From Brevibacillus_D fluminis_A (GTDB lineage Bacteria > Bacillota > Bacilli > Brevibacillales > Brevibacillaceae), in assembly GCF_052072235.1 (NCBI RefSeq), contig NZ_CM125436.1, positions 5,760,001-5,824,000 of the forward strand: 64,000 nucleotides of DNA. Direction: 5' to 3'. The notes beneath the pieces are model-generated. The model did no database searches. It saw only the letters and a program-made list of their open reading frames with translations, and was not told the origin of the DNA. Made by a program: the position numbers and the translations under genes. This document shows, one piece after another, positions 25,836 to 34,271 of this stretch (its first letter is position 1; the number at the start of each line of letters is the position of its first letter).

Positions 25836-26489
25836 TTATCGGCTTCTCGCCAGTCGCCGTTCGAAATACCCGACGATCATGCTGAGCGGAAGCGTCAAGA
25901 TCAGATAAAAAATACCGACAAAGATGTACACATCAAAGGTGACAAACGTATCTGCGGAAATCAGATCGCCGAAATACATCAGGTCGAGGCCGGCGATCAC
26001 GCCCAGCACGGATGAGTTTTTCACCAGATTGATAAACTGGTTGCCCATCGGCGGAATGACGATTTTCATCGCTTGCGGCAAAACGATCAGGCGCATGGTT
26101 TGCCCATAAGTCAGCCCCGAGGAGCGGGCCGCTTCGGTCTGCCCTTTGGGCACAGCCTGAATGCCGGCACGGATCGTCTCCGCAATGAAAGCCGCTGTGT
26201 AAACCGTCAGACCAAGCGTACCGGCAACGAACGGTTCAAGCCGGATACCGATGGCGGGAAGCCCGACAAAGAAAAAGAAGACGACGAGAATCAACGGAAT
26301 ATTGCGGATGAATTCAACATACACGGTTCCCACCCATTGCAAAGGGCGCAGCGGGGCGATCCGGAAAATGGCCATGATGGTCCCCAGCAAGAAACTGCCC
26401 ACGAGCGAAAGCAAACTGGCTTTCAGCGTATTCCCAAAGCCTTGGAGGAAATAGTCCCAGTGATCGAAAAGGATGGAAAAATCAAGCAT
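25836..26489 (-). CDS. glnM: Glutamine ABC transporter permease GlnM
   Basis: 217-residue permease paralogous to GlnP, with EAA loop QTEAARSSGLTYGQTMRLIVLPQAM. Order glnQ-glnH-glnM-glnP is as in B. subtilis. Lies 88 bases after glnH, the gap holding a stable hairpin. Confidence 0.9.
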   Translation of the reverse strand: MLDFSILFDHWDYFLQGFGNTLKASLLSLVGSFLLGTIMAIFRIAPLRPLQWVGTVYVEFIRNIPLILVVFFFFVGLPAIGIRLEPFVAGTLGLTVYTAAFIAETIRAGIQAVPKGQTEAARSSGLTYGQTMRLIVLPQAMKIVIPPMGNQFINLVKNSSVLGVIAGLDLMYFGDLISADTFVTFDVYIFVGIFYLILTLPLSMIVGYFERRLARSR

Positions 26490-26528
26490 CTGCGTTGCGA
26501 ATCCCCCTGTCTATGTATGGAAATGAGC

Positions 26529-26556
26529 GGATGAGCGGTAGGGAGACCGCTCATCC
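26529..26556 (-). promoter_or_regulatory. Intra-operon hairpin between glnH and glnM
   Basis: GGATGAGCGGT and ACCGCTCATCC, 11-bp perfect stem, 6-base loop, no T-run. Such hairpins after binding-protein genes usually protect the upstream mRNA, giving more GlnH than permease. Confidence 0.6.
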
Positions 26557-26577
26557 TGGGCAACTCATCTGAATCGG

Positions 26578-27432
26578 TTATTTCTTTGGCTTTTCGCCAA
26601 TCCATTTTTCGTAAATCTTGTCGTATTCACCGTTTTGCTTCATTTCTTTCAGCAAATCATTGATGGTGGCAGTGAACTCGGAGTCGCCTTTGGCTACCGC
26701 GATTCCATAAGGCTCCTCCGTGAACGTTTCGCTCGTGACGCGGTAGTTCGGATCTTGTTTGGCCATGCCGTACAAGAGCGCGTTATCGGTCGTCAGAGCG
26801 TCACCTTGACCTGCTTTCAGCGCTGTGAACGCCTCTGCATAGTTCTCGAATTCGAGGATCTCTGCATCGGGGGCTTTTTCGCGGATATTTTTAGCGGAGG
26901 TAGAACCCTTCGCAGTGAGGATTTTCATGCCTTTCTTGATGTCAGCCAGGCCGTTGATCGGGCTGTCTTTTTTCACCAGGAGGGATTGGCCTGCCAGGAA
27001 GTAGACGTCAGAGAAATCGACTTCTTTCTTGCGATCTTCCGTAATGGTCATCGTTGCGATGATCGCATCGATCTCTCCATTTTTGAGCATCGGAATGCGA
27101 GTCTTGGAGGTAACTTCCTTCAACTCGATTTTATTTTCATCGCCCAGCACTTTTTTGGCGATCGCCTTGGCGATATCGATATCGAACCCTTCGACGTTGC
27201 CGGATGTAGGATCTTTCAGCCCGAACAGGTTCAGGTCATACTTGACGCCGACAACGAATTTGCCTCTTTCCTTGATTTTCGCCAGCGTGCCGGCCGCTGC
27301 CGCCTGTCCTTGACCTGCAGGAGCCGCACCCTCTGTTGTTTTACCTGCGCCACAGCCTGCCAGCATCGTCGCGCCAAGCATCGCTGCCAATCCAAAACCT
27401 ACCACTTTTTTCAACATCCGATTCGCTTTCAA
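26578..27432 (-). CDS. glnH: Glutamine-binding lipoprotein GlnH
   Basis: 284-residue extracellular solute-binding protein (SBP_bac_3). Signal peptide to about residue 24 with lipobox MLAGCGAG; mature domain begins KERGKFVVGVKYDLNLFG and has GFDIDIAKAIAKKVLG, the amino-acid-binding signature. Start is TTG at 27432 with AAGGGG 8 bases upstream. Delivers glutamine/glutamate-type ligands to GlnMP. The hydrophobic Ala/Gly/Gln linker after the Cys is normal for surface tethering. Confidence 0.9.
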   Translation of the reverse strand: MKANRMLKKVVGFGLAAMLGATMLAGCGAGKTTEGAAPAGQGQAAAAGTLAKIKERGKFVVGVKYDLNLFGLKDPTSGNVEGFDIDIAKAIAKKVLGDENKIELKEVTSKTRIPMLKNGEIDAIIATMTITEDRKKEVDFSDVYFLAGQSLLVKKDSPINGLADIKKGMKILTAKGSTSAKNIREKAPDAEILEFENYAEAFTALKAGQGDALTTDNALLYGMAKQDPNYRVTSETFTEEPYGIAVAKGDSEFTATINDLLKEMKQNGEYDKIYEKWIGEKPKK

Positions 27433-27486
27433 ATTGATTTCCCCTTTTCTTTTGTTTTTTCTCTTTATGAGACCGCTTACATTCGG

Positions 27487-28215
27487 TCAGTGATTCAAGA
27501 TGCGGCTCAGGAACAAGCGAGCCCGCTCTTCACGCGGATTGGCGAAAAAGTTCCGCGGATGCGCTTCCTCCAAGATTTGGCCCTGGTCCATGAAAACAAT
27601 GCGATCCGCAACTTCGCGGGCAAAGCCCATCTCGTGCGTGACGACGACCATCGTCATGCCTTCCTTGGCCAGCTTCTTCATGACATCGAGCACTTCCCCG
27701 ATCGTTTCCGGGTCAAGCGCGGAAGTCGGCTCATCAAACAGCATGATTTTGGGCTTCATCGCCAGCCCGCGCGCGATCGCAACACGCTGCTGCTGTCCGC
27801 CTGACAGCTGGGTCGGGAACTTCTCCGCCTTATCGGGGATCCCTACCTTTTCGAGATAGTAGGTCGCTGTCTCAATCGCCTCTTTCTCAGGGATGCCCAG
27901 CACCTTGATCGGAGCGAGCGTGATGTTTTGCAGCACCGTTTTGTGCGGATACAGGTTGAAATGCTGGAACACCATGCCGATGTCGCGCCGGAGCTTGTTT
28001 ATGTCGGTTTGCTTGTCATTAACCTTGACGTTGTCGACCACCAGTTCTCCGCTTGTAATCGTCTCCAGCCGATTGATGCACCGGACCAGCGTGCTTTTGC
28101 CGGAACCTGATGGACCGATAACCACGACAACTTCACCCTGGTTGATGTGCAGATTAATGTTCTTCAGGACGTGGAAGCTCCCGTAATGTTTATTCACTTG
28201 ATGAAAGCTGATCAA
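27487..28215 (-). CDS. glnQ: Glutamine ABC transporter ATP-binding protein GlnQ
   Basis: 242 residues when started at TTG 28215 (AAGGGGG 8 bases upstream), which gives ISFHQVNKHYGSFHVLK and the exact B. subtilis GlnQ length; the longer frame from 28260 is rejected. Walker A GPSGSGKSTL, signature LSGGQQQRVAIARGLA, Walker B IMLFDEPTSALDPE, switch His in VVTHEMGFA. First gene of the operon. Confidence 0.92.
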   Translation of the reverse strand: MISFHQVNKHYGSFHVLKNINLHINQGEVVVVIGPSGSGKSTLVRCINRLETITSGELVVDNVKVNDKQTDINKLRRDIGMVFQHFNLYPHKTVLQNITLAPIKVLGIPEKEAIETATYYLEKVGIPDKAEKFPTQLSGGQQQRVAIARGLAMKPKIMLFDEPTSALDPETIGEVLDVMKKLAKEGMTMVVVTHEMGFAREVADRIVFMDQGQILEEAHPRNFFANPREERARLFLSRILNH

Positions 28216-28364
28216 CCAAGTTCCCCCTTCTGTCTCTTTTTCTAGACATATCGTAACCACAGCTCTACCGGAAACTACTGAAAAAGACAGTGTTATTAAT
28301 TTTTTCTTTTTAATTTTCTAAAAAGTGTTCCCCCCACACGCAATTCGGACATTGGAAAAACGCG

Positions 28365-28392
28365 AAAAAACCAGCCTTGCGAGCGGCTGGTT
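28365..28392 (-). terminator. Terminator or attenuator upstream of glnQ
   Basis: Minus strand AACCAGCC ... GGCTGGTT followed by TTTTTT. It lies 150 bases upstream of glnQ, so it either stops antisense transcription from the neighbouring gene or attenuates a glnQ leader. Confidence 0.55.
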
Positions 28393-28429
28393 GACTTGCT
28401 CGGCGTTGTACTTCTTTTTTTCAAGTTCT

Positions 28430-28453
28430 AATGTTCGATATTTATCAAACATT
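28430..28453. promoter_or_regulatory. 24-bp palindrome, likely ArsR-type operator
   Basis: AATGTTCGATA TT TATCAAACATT: 10 of 11 bases symmetric. It abuts the -35 box of the regulator's own promoter, as expected for autoregulation. Confidence 0.7.
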
Positions 28454-28480
28454 GATGTTTACCGTTACTTTTGCTACAAT
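28452..28480 (+). promoter_or_regulatory. Promoter of the ArsR-type regulator
   Basis: TTGATG, 17 bases, TACAAT. The ATG begins 7 bases after the -10 box, so the transcript would start at or next to the start codon. Confidence 0.65.
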
Positions 28481-28486
28481 TTTTTT

Positions 28487-28798
28487 ATGAGAACACCATT
28501 CCAACCGTCTATTGACAGCATTAAGCTGACTTCTGTCCTGCACGCCTTAAGTGACCCCGTGCGGTTTAAAATTGCCCAGTGCCTGTACAATAAACATGAA
28601 CTGTATTGTGCAACGTTTCAGGTCAATGTGGCCAAATCTACGCTCTCCCACCATATCAAGGTTTTGCGGGAGTCGGGTGTCATCAAAGTGCGAATTGAAT
28701 GCAAGCAGCATTTTTACTCGCTGCGCACCGAAGATCTGGAAGCGCTTTTTCCAGGTCTGCTTAAAGTCTTGTTTGAAACGGATACAGACCGGATCTAG
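28487..28798 (+). CDS. ArsR-type winged-helix transcriptional regulator, probably leaderless
   Basis: 103 residues from ATG 28487: LHALSDPVRFKIAQCLYNKHELYC is helix 1-3 of an ArsR-like domain and AKSTLSHHIKVLRESGVIKVRIECKQHFYSL the recognition helix and wing. It has few Cys (CLYNKHELYC is a possible pair), so metal sensing is uncertain. No Shine-Dalgarno site exists; the -10 box is 7 bases upstream of the ATG. The longer frame from 28325 runs through the promoter and palindrome and is not used. Target unknown; glnQ is divergent from it. Confidence 0.85.
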   Translation: MRTPFQPSIDSIKLTSVLHALSDPVRFKIAQCLYNKHELYCATFQVNVAKSTLSHHIKVLRESGVIKVRIECKQHFYSLRTEDLEALFPGLLKVLFETDTDRI

Positions 28799-28967
28799 CA
28801 CCACAGTGTGCTTCACGATTTTTACACCCGGTTAACCAAATATAGGATGAATCGGGTTACAAGACGATGTTCCGGCTTAATAACGCCTCTTTCGAGAAAA
28901 TCAAGGAGTAAGGAGAACCAGCCTCTTGCATTTTCTTCGATGACTGGTTAAAATGTTTGCTCAAAGG

Positions 28968-28973
28968 GTATGA
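28968..28973 (+). promoter_or_regulatory. trpS: Likely -10 box of the T-box/trpS transcript
   Basis: TATGAT with GGTTAA-like sequence about 18 bases upstream; the RNA would start near 28980, at the foot of T-box stem I. Confidence 0.5.
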
Positions 28974-28979
28974 TTTTTC

Positions 28980-29266
28980 ATGCGATGAGGAAGAAGAGTA
29001 GGCATTTTACGAGACCCCAGAGAGCTGATGGTTGGTGCGAATCAGTGTCGAGTGGATGTTGAATGGGCTTCCGAGCTCCAAACCGAACCTGTTCTCGGAA
29101 CAGCAGTAGGCTTTGGCGTTGCGTCCGTACGTTATCAGAGGACACCGTATCATCGGGTACGGCTAAAGCGATTTTGCGTATGTGCAAGAATTACTTGTCA
29201 TGCGTGAAATAACAAGGGTGGCACCACGGTTCATTCGTCCCTGTCCAGGGCGGATGGACCTTTTTG
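28980..29266 (+). ncRNA. Trp T-box riboswitch leader of trpS
   Basis: Contains the T-box bulge sequence AAGGGTGGCACCACG (29214-29228), which pairs with the acceptor end of uncharged tRNA. Stem I elements are seen upstream: GAAGAAGAGTAGGCATTT, AGAGAGCTGATGGTTGGTG and, in the specifier loop, TGAATGGGC with the Trp codon TGG at 29065-29067. The leader ends in a terminator (29228-29266). Uncharged tRNA-Trp should favour the antiterminator and turn trpS on. Confidence 0.92.
29228..29266 (+). terminator. T-box terminator
   Basis: GGTTCATTCGTCCCTG and CAGGGCGGATGGACC, with G-U pairs, then TTTTT. The left arm begins within the T-box sequence, as needed for the switch. Confidence 0.85.
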
Positions 29267-29310
29267 TATTTGTATGACCTAAAAAAAGCATTGAAAGGAG
29301 CATCATTCTC

Positions 29311-30297
29311 ATGAAAACGATCTTTTCCGGCATTCAGCCAAGCGGCATCCTGACCCTGGGCAACTACCTCGGGGCCATGAAGCATTTCGTACCGCTGCAA
29401 GAAGAATTCAACTGTTATTACTGCATCGTCGACCAGCATGCGATCACCGTTCCCCAAGAGCCTGAGACGCTGCGCCAAAACATTCGCCGATTGGCCGCGC
29501 TGTATCTCGCAGTCGGGCTCGACCCGAAAAAAGTCACGCTTTTCATCCAATCGGAAGTGCCAGCGCATGCCAAGCTCGGCTGGATCATGCTTTGCAGCTC
29601 GTACCTCGGCGAACTCGAGCGCATGACCCAGTTCAAAGACAAGGCGAACGGTCGCGGCGAATCGATTCCAGGCGGTCTGTTGGCCTATCCTCCACTGATG
29701 GCTGCGGACATTTTGCTGTACGGAACAGACTTTGTACCGGTGGGCGAGGATCAGAAGCAGCATTTGGAGCTGACACGCGATCTGGCTGAACGCTTTAATA
29801 ACCGTTATGGCGAGATTTTCACAATTCCGGAAGTTCGCCTGCCGGAAGTGGGCGCTCGCATCATGTCCCTTGCCGATGGCACCAAAAAGATGAGCAAATC
29901 CGACCCGAACCAGGGTGCCTTCATCTCGATGCTCGACGATGCCGACACAATCGTGAAAAAAATGAAGCGTGCGCAAACCGATTCAGACAGCGTCGTGCGC
30001 TTTGACAAGACCGAAAAGCCTGCCATCTCCAACCTGATGACCATCTACTCCCTCTGCTCCGGCAAATCGCTGGATGAGATCGAGGCACAGTACGAGGGCA
30101 AAGGCTACGGCGCATTCAAAACCGAACTGGCTGAGGTTGTCGTCGAGACGCTCCGCCCGATTCAGGAGCGCTACGAACAGCTTTTCCATTCCAGCGAGCT
30201 GGATGACATTCTTTCCGAAGGCGCAGAAAAGGCAAACAAAGTCGCCAATGACATGCTGCACAAAGTAGAGCGTGCGATGGGTATGGCTCGTTTGTAA
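29311..30297 (+). CDS. trpS: Tryptophanyl-tRNA synthetase
   Basis: 328-residue class I synthetase that charges tRNA-Trp; normal length for the bacterial enzyme. ATP-site motif TLGNYLG (HIGH equivalent) at 15-21 and KMSKS at about 193-197 in KKMSKSDPNQGAF. AAAGGAG lies 12 bases before the ATG. Controlled by the T-box just upstream. Confidence 0.97.
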   Translation: MKTIFSGIQPSGILTLGNYLGAMKHFVPLQEEFNCYYCIVDQHAITVPQEPETLRQNIRRLAALYLAVGLDPKKVTLFIQSEVPAHAKLGWIMLCSSYLGELERMTQFKDKANGRGESIPGGLLAYPPLMAADILLYGTDFVPVGEDQKQHLELTRDLAERFNNRYGEIFTIPEVRLPEVGARIMSLADGTKKMSKSDPNQGAFISMLDDADTIVKKMKRAQTDSDSVVRFDKTEKPAISNLMTIYSLCSGKSLDEIEAQYEGKGYGAFKTELAEVVVETLRPIQERYEQLFHSSELDDILSEGAEKANKVANDMLHKVERAMGMARL

Positions 30298-30303
30298 GGA
30301 TAA

Positions 30304-30347
30304 ACAAAGTGGGTTGGGAGCTTTCCGCGGTTCCCAACCCACTTTGT
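30304..30347 (+). terminator. Hairpin after trpS
   Basis: ACAAAGTGGGTTGGGA and TCCCAACCCACTTTGT, a 16-bp perfect stem with a 12-base loop. The U-run is short, so it may act as a terminator or 3'-end stabiliser. Confidence 0.7.
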
Positions 30348-30560
30348 ATAACGCGTTTCTGCCCGATATTTTTCCGGCATCCGCTCCGTTCTCGCTTCTG
30401 ATGCCGTACGTCGACACCGTTGCATGTCTGTTTTTTCGGCCTGTCTTTTGGCCTTGCCGGTCTCGGTCCGGTCATCATGGGCAAAACGCTGCCGAGAAAA
30501 CGAATGTTTGCAGCAAAACACCAAGAAATTTCCTACCCGACATCACCTGCAAGCACAACG

Positions 30561-30591
30561 AAACGAACCGGTGACAGCCATCGGTTCGTTT
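30561..30591 (-). terminator. Terminator of the MHS-transporter operon
   Basis: AAACGAACCG and CGGTTCGTTT form a 10-bp stem 8 bases past the transporter stop. Confidence 0.65.
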
Positions 30592-30598
30592 CTTGTGT

Positions 30599-31930
30599 TT
30601 AAAAATCTACATCTTTGGTTTCCGGTCCAAGCAGTGCGCCTACCGTAATGAAGAGTCCGCCAACGACGAGGATGACGATCGGCGTATACAAATAAGGCAT
30701 CACGTTTTGCAGACCAAGCATGAAGAATGGCGTCAGTGCCGGGACGATCAACGCCAGGCTGTAGCCTACCCCGTACCCCGATGCCCGCACTCCGGTATGG
30801 AACCGTTCCGTAATATAGGAGGTCAAAACGCCGAACACCGGAATAACCAGCGAGTTCACCAGCACGACCAGCAGGATGAGGGTGGCGGTATTTTGATAAC
30901 CGCTGCTGAGCAAGTAATAGTAGAGAAGCGGTGCGACGGTGAAGCCGAGAATCCCGAATATAACCAGAACTGCTTTTCGTCCGATCTTTTGGCTGATCGC
31001 TCCCGCAAGGATGAAAAGCACGAACATGATGATATTGGTCACAAGCTGTGCATTCGTGGAGACAGCGCTGTCCACCTTGAGCATTTTCAGCATGCCTGGC
31101 AGCGACGAAATGATCGCATTCGTGACAAACCAGACGCCGCTCATCACGAGAAACACTTGGCCGAGCTGGGCCAGATTCGCCTTGCTGAACAGGTCTTTGA
31201 GCGGATTCTCCGCCTTTTTCGATTCCTTCCACACCTCAGATTCCGGCACTTTATAGTACGAGTATAAGAATAAGGCAAACGACAGCAAAGCACCGATGAC
31301 GAAAGGAATCCGCCAGCCCCAGACCGCATACGCAGAAGTAGCGTCACCCGCCGGGAAAAGCTTTAAGGTAGCAAGAGTCACAACCGACACAACGATCGTT
31401 CCAGCTGGGAAGCCCGCATTGATGAATCCGCCAAACAATCCGCGTTTCCGCTTGGGCGCATATTCCATCGCCAACGGATTCGCCGACGTATATTCGCCCC
31501 CCATGAAAATCCCGGCCACAAGGCGCAGAATCGCCATCGTGACGATTCCGCCGAGCCCCCAGGCCGCATAGCCGGGCAGCAGTGCAATGAGCAGCGTGGA
31601 AACGGCGATGCCCAAAATGGAAACCAGCGTCGTTTTCCGGCGGCCGATCTTATCGCCGAAATAACCGAATATCATCGAGCCGACGGGACGTCCGATGAGA
31701 GACAGGACAAACACCAGGAAATACAAAGTCGTTGATACGGTCGGCGACAGGTCCGCCGGCTGGAAATAGACCATCGCAGGCGCTAAGGCGATGATCGGCA
31801 AATACACGTCGATCATATCCACAGTGAATCCAAAAAATGCTGCGAGTAACGTCTTTTTGCCTTCGTCACTCAATTTTTCATTGGGCCGCTCTTCGGCCAC
31901 AGCCATGTTGTTTGTCATTGCTTTTCCCAC
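30599..31930 (-). CDS. MFS transporter, metabolite:H+ symporter type
   Basis: 443 residues, 12 helices. Signs of the metabolite:H+ symporter group: DMIDVYLPIIALAPAM in helix 1, GRPVGSMIFGYFGDKIGRRKT in loop 2-3 and MGGEYTSANPLAMEYAPKRKRG in loop 4-5. These carry small carboxylates or aromatic acids. GTG 31930 is preferred, 7 bases from a GGGGGG ribosome site; TTG 31936 is too close. Last gene of the DUF6282-cupin-aldolase-transporter operon, so it probably imports that pathway's substrate. Confidence 0.88.
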   Translation of the reverse strand: MGKAMTNNMAVAEERPNEKLSDEGKKTLLAAFFGFTVDMIDVYLPIIALAPAMVYFQPADLSPTVSTTLYFLVFVLSLIGRPVGSMIFGYFGDKIGRRKTTLVSILGIAVSTLLIALLPGYAAWGLGGIVTMAILRLVAGIFMGGEYTSANPLAMEYAPKRKRGLFGGFINAGFPAGTIVVSVVTLATLKLFPAGDATSAYAVWGWRIPFVIGALLSFALFLYSYYKVPESEVWKESKKAENPLKDLFSKANLAQLGQVFLVMSGVWFVTNAIISSLPGMLKMLKVDSAVSTNAQLVTNIIMFVLFILAGAISQKIGRKAVLVIFGILGFTVAPLLYYYLLSSGYQNTATLILLVVLVNSLVIPVFGVLTSYITERFHTGVRASGYGVGYSLALIVPALTPFFMLGLQNVMPYLYTPIVILVVGGLFITVGALLGPETKDVDF

Positions 31931-31957
31931 GGACAATCCCCCCTCAATGCAATTGTG

Positions 31958-32743
31958 TTACACATTTTCACGCAAAGCTGTGACGTTTGCGACGCCATCG
32001 ACCGCTGTTTTGAACAACGCGACATCCGATGACCAGACGATGTACGGAATCCTGTTTTCGATGGCAAAACGGTACTGCTCCTCGTTTGCGACAGCGATGC
32101 CCGCCTGCACGCCCCTCTTTTGGCAAACCGCTAGGATGCGTCGGACAGGGTGGGCCAGCTCACCATGCAGATAGTCCGGTCCCTTCCCGAGTGAAATGCC
32201 GAGATCAACCGGTCCGATAAACGCGATATCCACGCCTGCGGTCTGACAAATCGCATCAACTTTTTCGTAAGCGCTTTCAGTTTCGATATGGATGGCGATC
32301 GTCGTTTGTTCATTGGCTTGTGCCAAATAATTTTTCGGCGTGTGACCGAACCCCGCCGCCCGATGGGCATAGGTGACACCACGTGTCCCATCCGGCGGGT
32401 ATTTGGCTTTGTCCACGACATCACGCACTTCTCCTTCATCCAGCAGCTGCGGAACCTGGATGCCTGTCGCACCCAGGTCGAGTGCCCGGAGCACAGAACT
32501 CCTCGACGCGTCAGGAATCCGCACCATGCTGCTCATGCCATGCAGATCAGCTACCCGAACCATTTGCTCGACCTGTGCAAAGCTCAAGGTGGTGTGCTCC
32601 ATATCAATCACGATGAAATCGAACCCGGCCATGCCCAACAGCTCGATGATTTCGGCTGAAAAGATTTTGACGAATGTCCCCACTTGCGGCTTGCCTTCTG
32701 CCAACAACTGCTTGAACGATGAGTGACCGGCTTGTTTACGCAT
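31958..32743 (-). CDS. HpcH/HpaI family aldolase
   Basis: 261 residues, TIM-barrel class II aldolase that splits 2-keto-3-deoxy or 4-hydroxy-2-oxo acids to pyruvate plus an aldehyde. Seen: GTFVKIFSAEIIELLGMAGFDFIVIDMEHTTLS (active-site His and metal Glu region), VRIPDASRSSVLRALDLGATGIQVPQ and the metal-binding FIGPVDLGISLG. Overlaps the cupin gene by 8 bases. Product specificity cannot be read. Confidence 0.9.
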   Translation of the reverse strand: MRKQAGHSSFKQLLAEGKPQVGTFVKIFSAEIIELLGMAGFDFIVIDMEHTTLSFAQVEQMVRVADLHGMSSMVRIPDASRSSVLRALDLGATGIQVPQLLDEGEVRDVVDKAKYPPDGTRGVTYAHRAAGFGHTPKNYLAQANEQTTIAIHIETESAYEKVDAICQTAGVDIAFIGPVDLGISLGKGPDYLHGELAHPVRRILAVCQKRGVQAGIAVANEEQYRFAIENRIPYIVWSSDVALFKTAVDGVANVTALRENV

Positions 32744-33080
32744 CGTATTCCGCTCTTTTCGGTGTGAAAACGTCGAGATTATAGACCGGCTCGTCGCCCA
32801 CTACTTCCGCATAGTGCTCCACATTCGGCGGAACGACCAGCAGCCCGCCCGCTTCCAAATAAACAATCTCATCGCCCACGTGAAAATTGACCTTGCCGCT
32901 CAAAATGTAGACGATCTGCTCATATGTGTGATGGTGCGGCTTAGGCTCATGCCCCGGGTGCAGGACATGCAAGGCGAGCGTCGCGCCTTCCCCGCTGAAG
33001 GCTTTTCTCGTCACGCCTTCCCGCACCATCACTTCCTGCATCGTGTTCCAGTTCGCCGCCTTGATTGTTGCGTTCCCCAT
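32736..33080 (-). CDS. Cupin domain protein
   Basis: 114 residues, a single beta-barrel. Metal motif 1 is HPGHEPKPHHHTYEQIVYILSG (three His and a Glu) and motif 2 is GGLLVVPPNVEHYAEV with a His. Small cupins in catabolic operons are isomerases, lyases or dioxygenases. AGGAGG precedes the ATG. Confidence 0.85.
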   Translation of the reverse strand: MGNATIKAANWNTMQEVMVREGVTRKAFSGEGATLALHVLHPGHEPKPHHHTYEQIVYILSGKVNFHVGDEIVYLEAGGLLVVPPNVEHYAEVVGDEPVYNLDVFTPKRAEYDA

Positions 33081-33119
33081 TTATATCCCTCCTGGTAGTC
33101 CCCTGTCGTTTTCCTATTC

Positions 33120-34010
33120 CTAGCCCTCAACCAAAAAGGTCGTATTCACCGTTGTCATTCGCTTGATTTCTTCCTTGGAAAAACCGTTGTTCAGCAAATT
33201 GGCGACAAAAGTGGCCATTCCCTCGTCAGGATACGGATTGTTCACTTGGCCGAGATCACTCGACAGAATGGTCCGTTCCGGCCCGACGAAGCGAATCATT
33301 TCAAATAGTTCATCCCAATCGGTTCCGTACGTTGGCGTGATGACACCAAAACACTGCTCCATGTAGGCACCGAGATCAGCCAGCTCCTTCTGTTCCGCTT
33401 TGGAAAGGCTTACAGAAGAAAACGTCGGATGCGTAACGACCACTTTTTTCACGCCTTGATTACGGGCGGCACGCACGAGCGGATAAATCTCGTCTTTGCC
33501 CAAATGACCCGTGGCAAGAATGAGGTCGTGCTGTGCGATGATCGCCAAAACTTCCTGCGCCGCCTCCGTCAACTCGCCATCCGCCAAAATGGTAATGCCC
33601 GCTTTCGTTTTCCCTTGCTGACTCAATTCCAGCTGCACCTTTGCCCAAGGCGGCAGCTCGCCGTAGCTATCCTGAGCCAATAAATAGCGCAGCTCATTGG
33701 CTGCATCAAAGGTAGGCATCCAAACGATCTTTGCGCCATCTCGGGCAGCCATCTCGACTGCCATTGGATTAATCCCGCCAACCGGGTAATTGAGCGCGAT
33801 CGCCCCGATCGGATGAACGTCAGGATACAGCTTTTTCACCAGTCGGGCTCTCTCCGCCGTGCAAAAGTAATGCGATTTAATCCCGAACCCTTTCATCCCT
33901 ATGCGTTGAATTCGCTCGGCCATTTCCAGGTCATCAAGCTTTCGTTCGTTTACATCCGGTCCTGTGTGTACATGGAGGTCATAGGCGCCCTCAAGCAGTT
34001 CTGCATACAT
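33120..34010 (-). CDS. DUF6282 family protein (metal-dependent hydrolase-like)
   Basis: 296 residues from ATG 34010 with AAGGCGAG 8 bases upstream. The early DLHVHTGPD (metal-binding HxH of the amidohydrolase/PHP type), KSHYFCTAERARLV, LATGHLGKDE and VVVTHP give four metal-ligand positions around a TIM barrel; this pattern is that of DUF6282. Reaction unknown. First gene of the operon, divergent from a GntR regulator. The longer frame to 34055 lacks a ribosome site. Confidence 0.82.
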   Translation of the reverse strand: MYAELLEGAYDLHVHTGPDVNERKLDDLEMAERIQRIGMKGFGIKSHYFCTAERARLVKKLYPDVHPIGAIALNYPVGGINPMAVEMAARDGAKIVWMPTFDAANELRYLLAQDSYGELPPWAKVQLELSQQGKTKAGITILADGELTEAAQEVLAIIAQHDLILATGHLGKDEIYPLVRAARNQGVKKVVVTHPTFSSVSLSKAEQKELADLGAYMEQCFGVITPTYGTDWDELFEMIRFVGPERTILSSDLGQVNNPYPDEGMATFVANLLNNGFSKEEIKRMTTVNTTFLVEG

Positions 34011-34271
34011 CGTATCAACTCGCCTTCTCGTCGGAATGAATTGGAAGCATTTCACAATAACATATAATGTGTAGTAATATTATATATAATTAACTCGATG
34101 AGTGTATATTATAAGAATTGTCACGAAACTTCAAGCGCTTTTTATTGAAAAATGTACAAAATCGCCTGAATCATATATAATTTCAATTACTGATGATATA
34201 TTTTAGTTGGTTTCTATTTTTGGCCGATACCTCGCATCGGCACATTGATTCCATGCAAGGGAGCGCACATT
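34011..34271. promoter_or_regulatory. Divergent promoter region of the catabolic operon and its GntR regulator
   Basis: Very AT-rich, with several ATATAAT/ATTATA repeats around 34060-34115 and 34170-34205. Both promoters and the GntR operator should be here; I could not single out one operator. Confidence 0.5.

Larger units (their letters stand above)
30298..30598. other. Intergenic stretch between trpS and the MHS transporter
   Basis: About 250 bases between two hairpins. Small open frames exist on both strands but none has a ribosome site or protein-like composition. I see nothing further. Confidence 0.5.
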
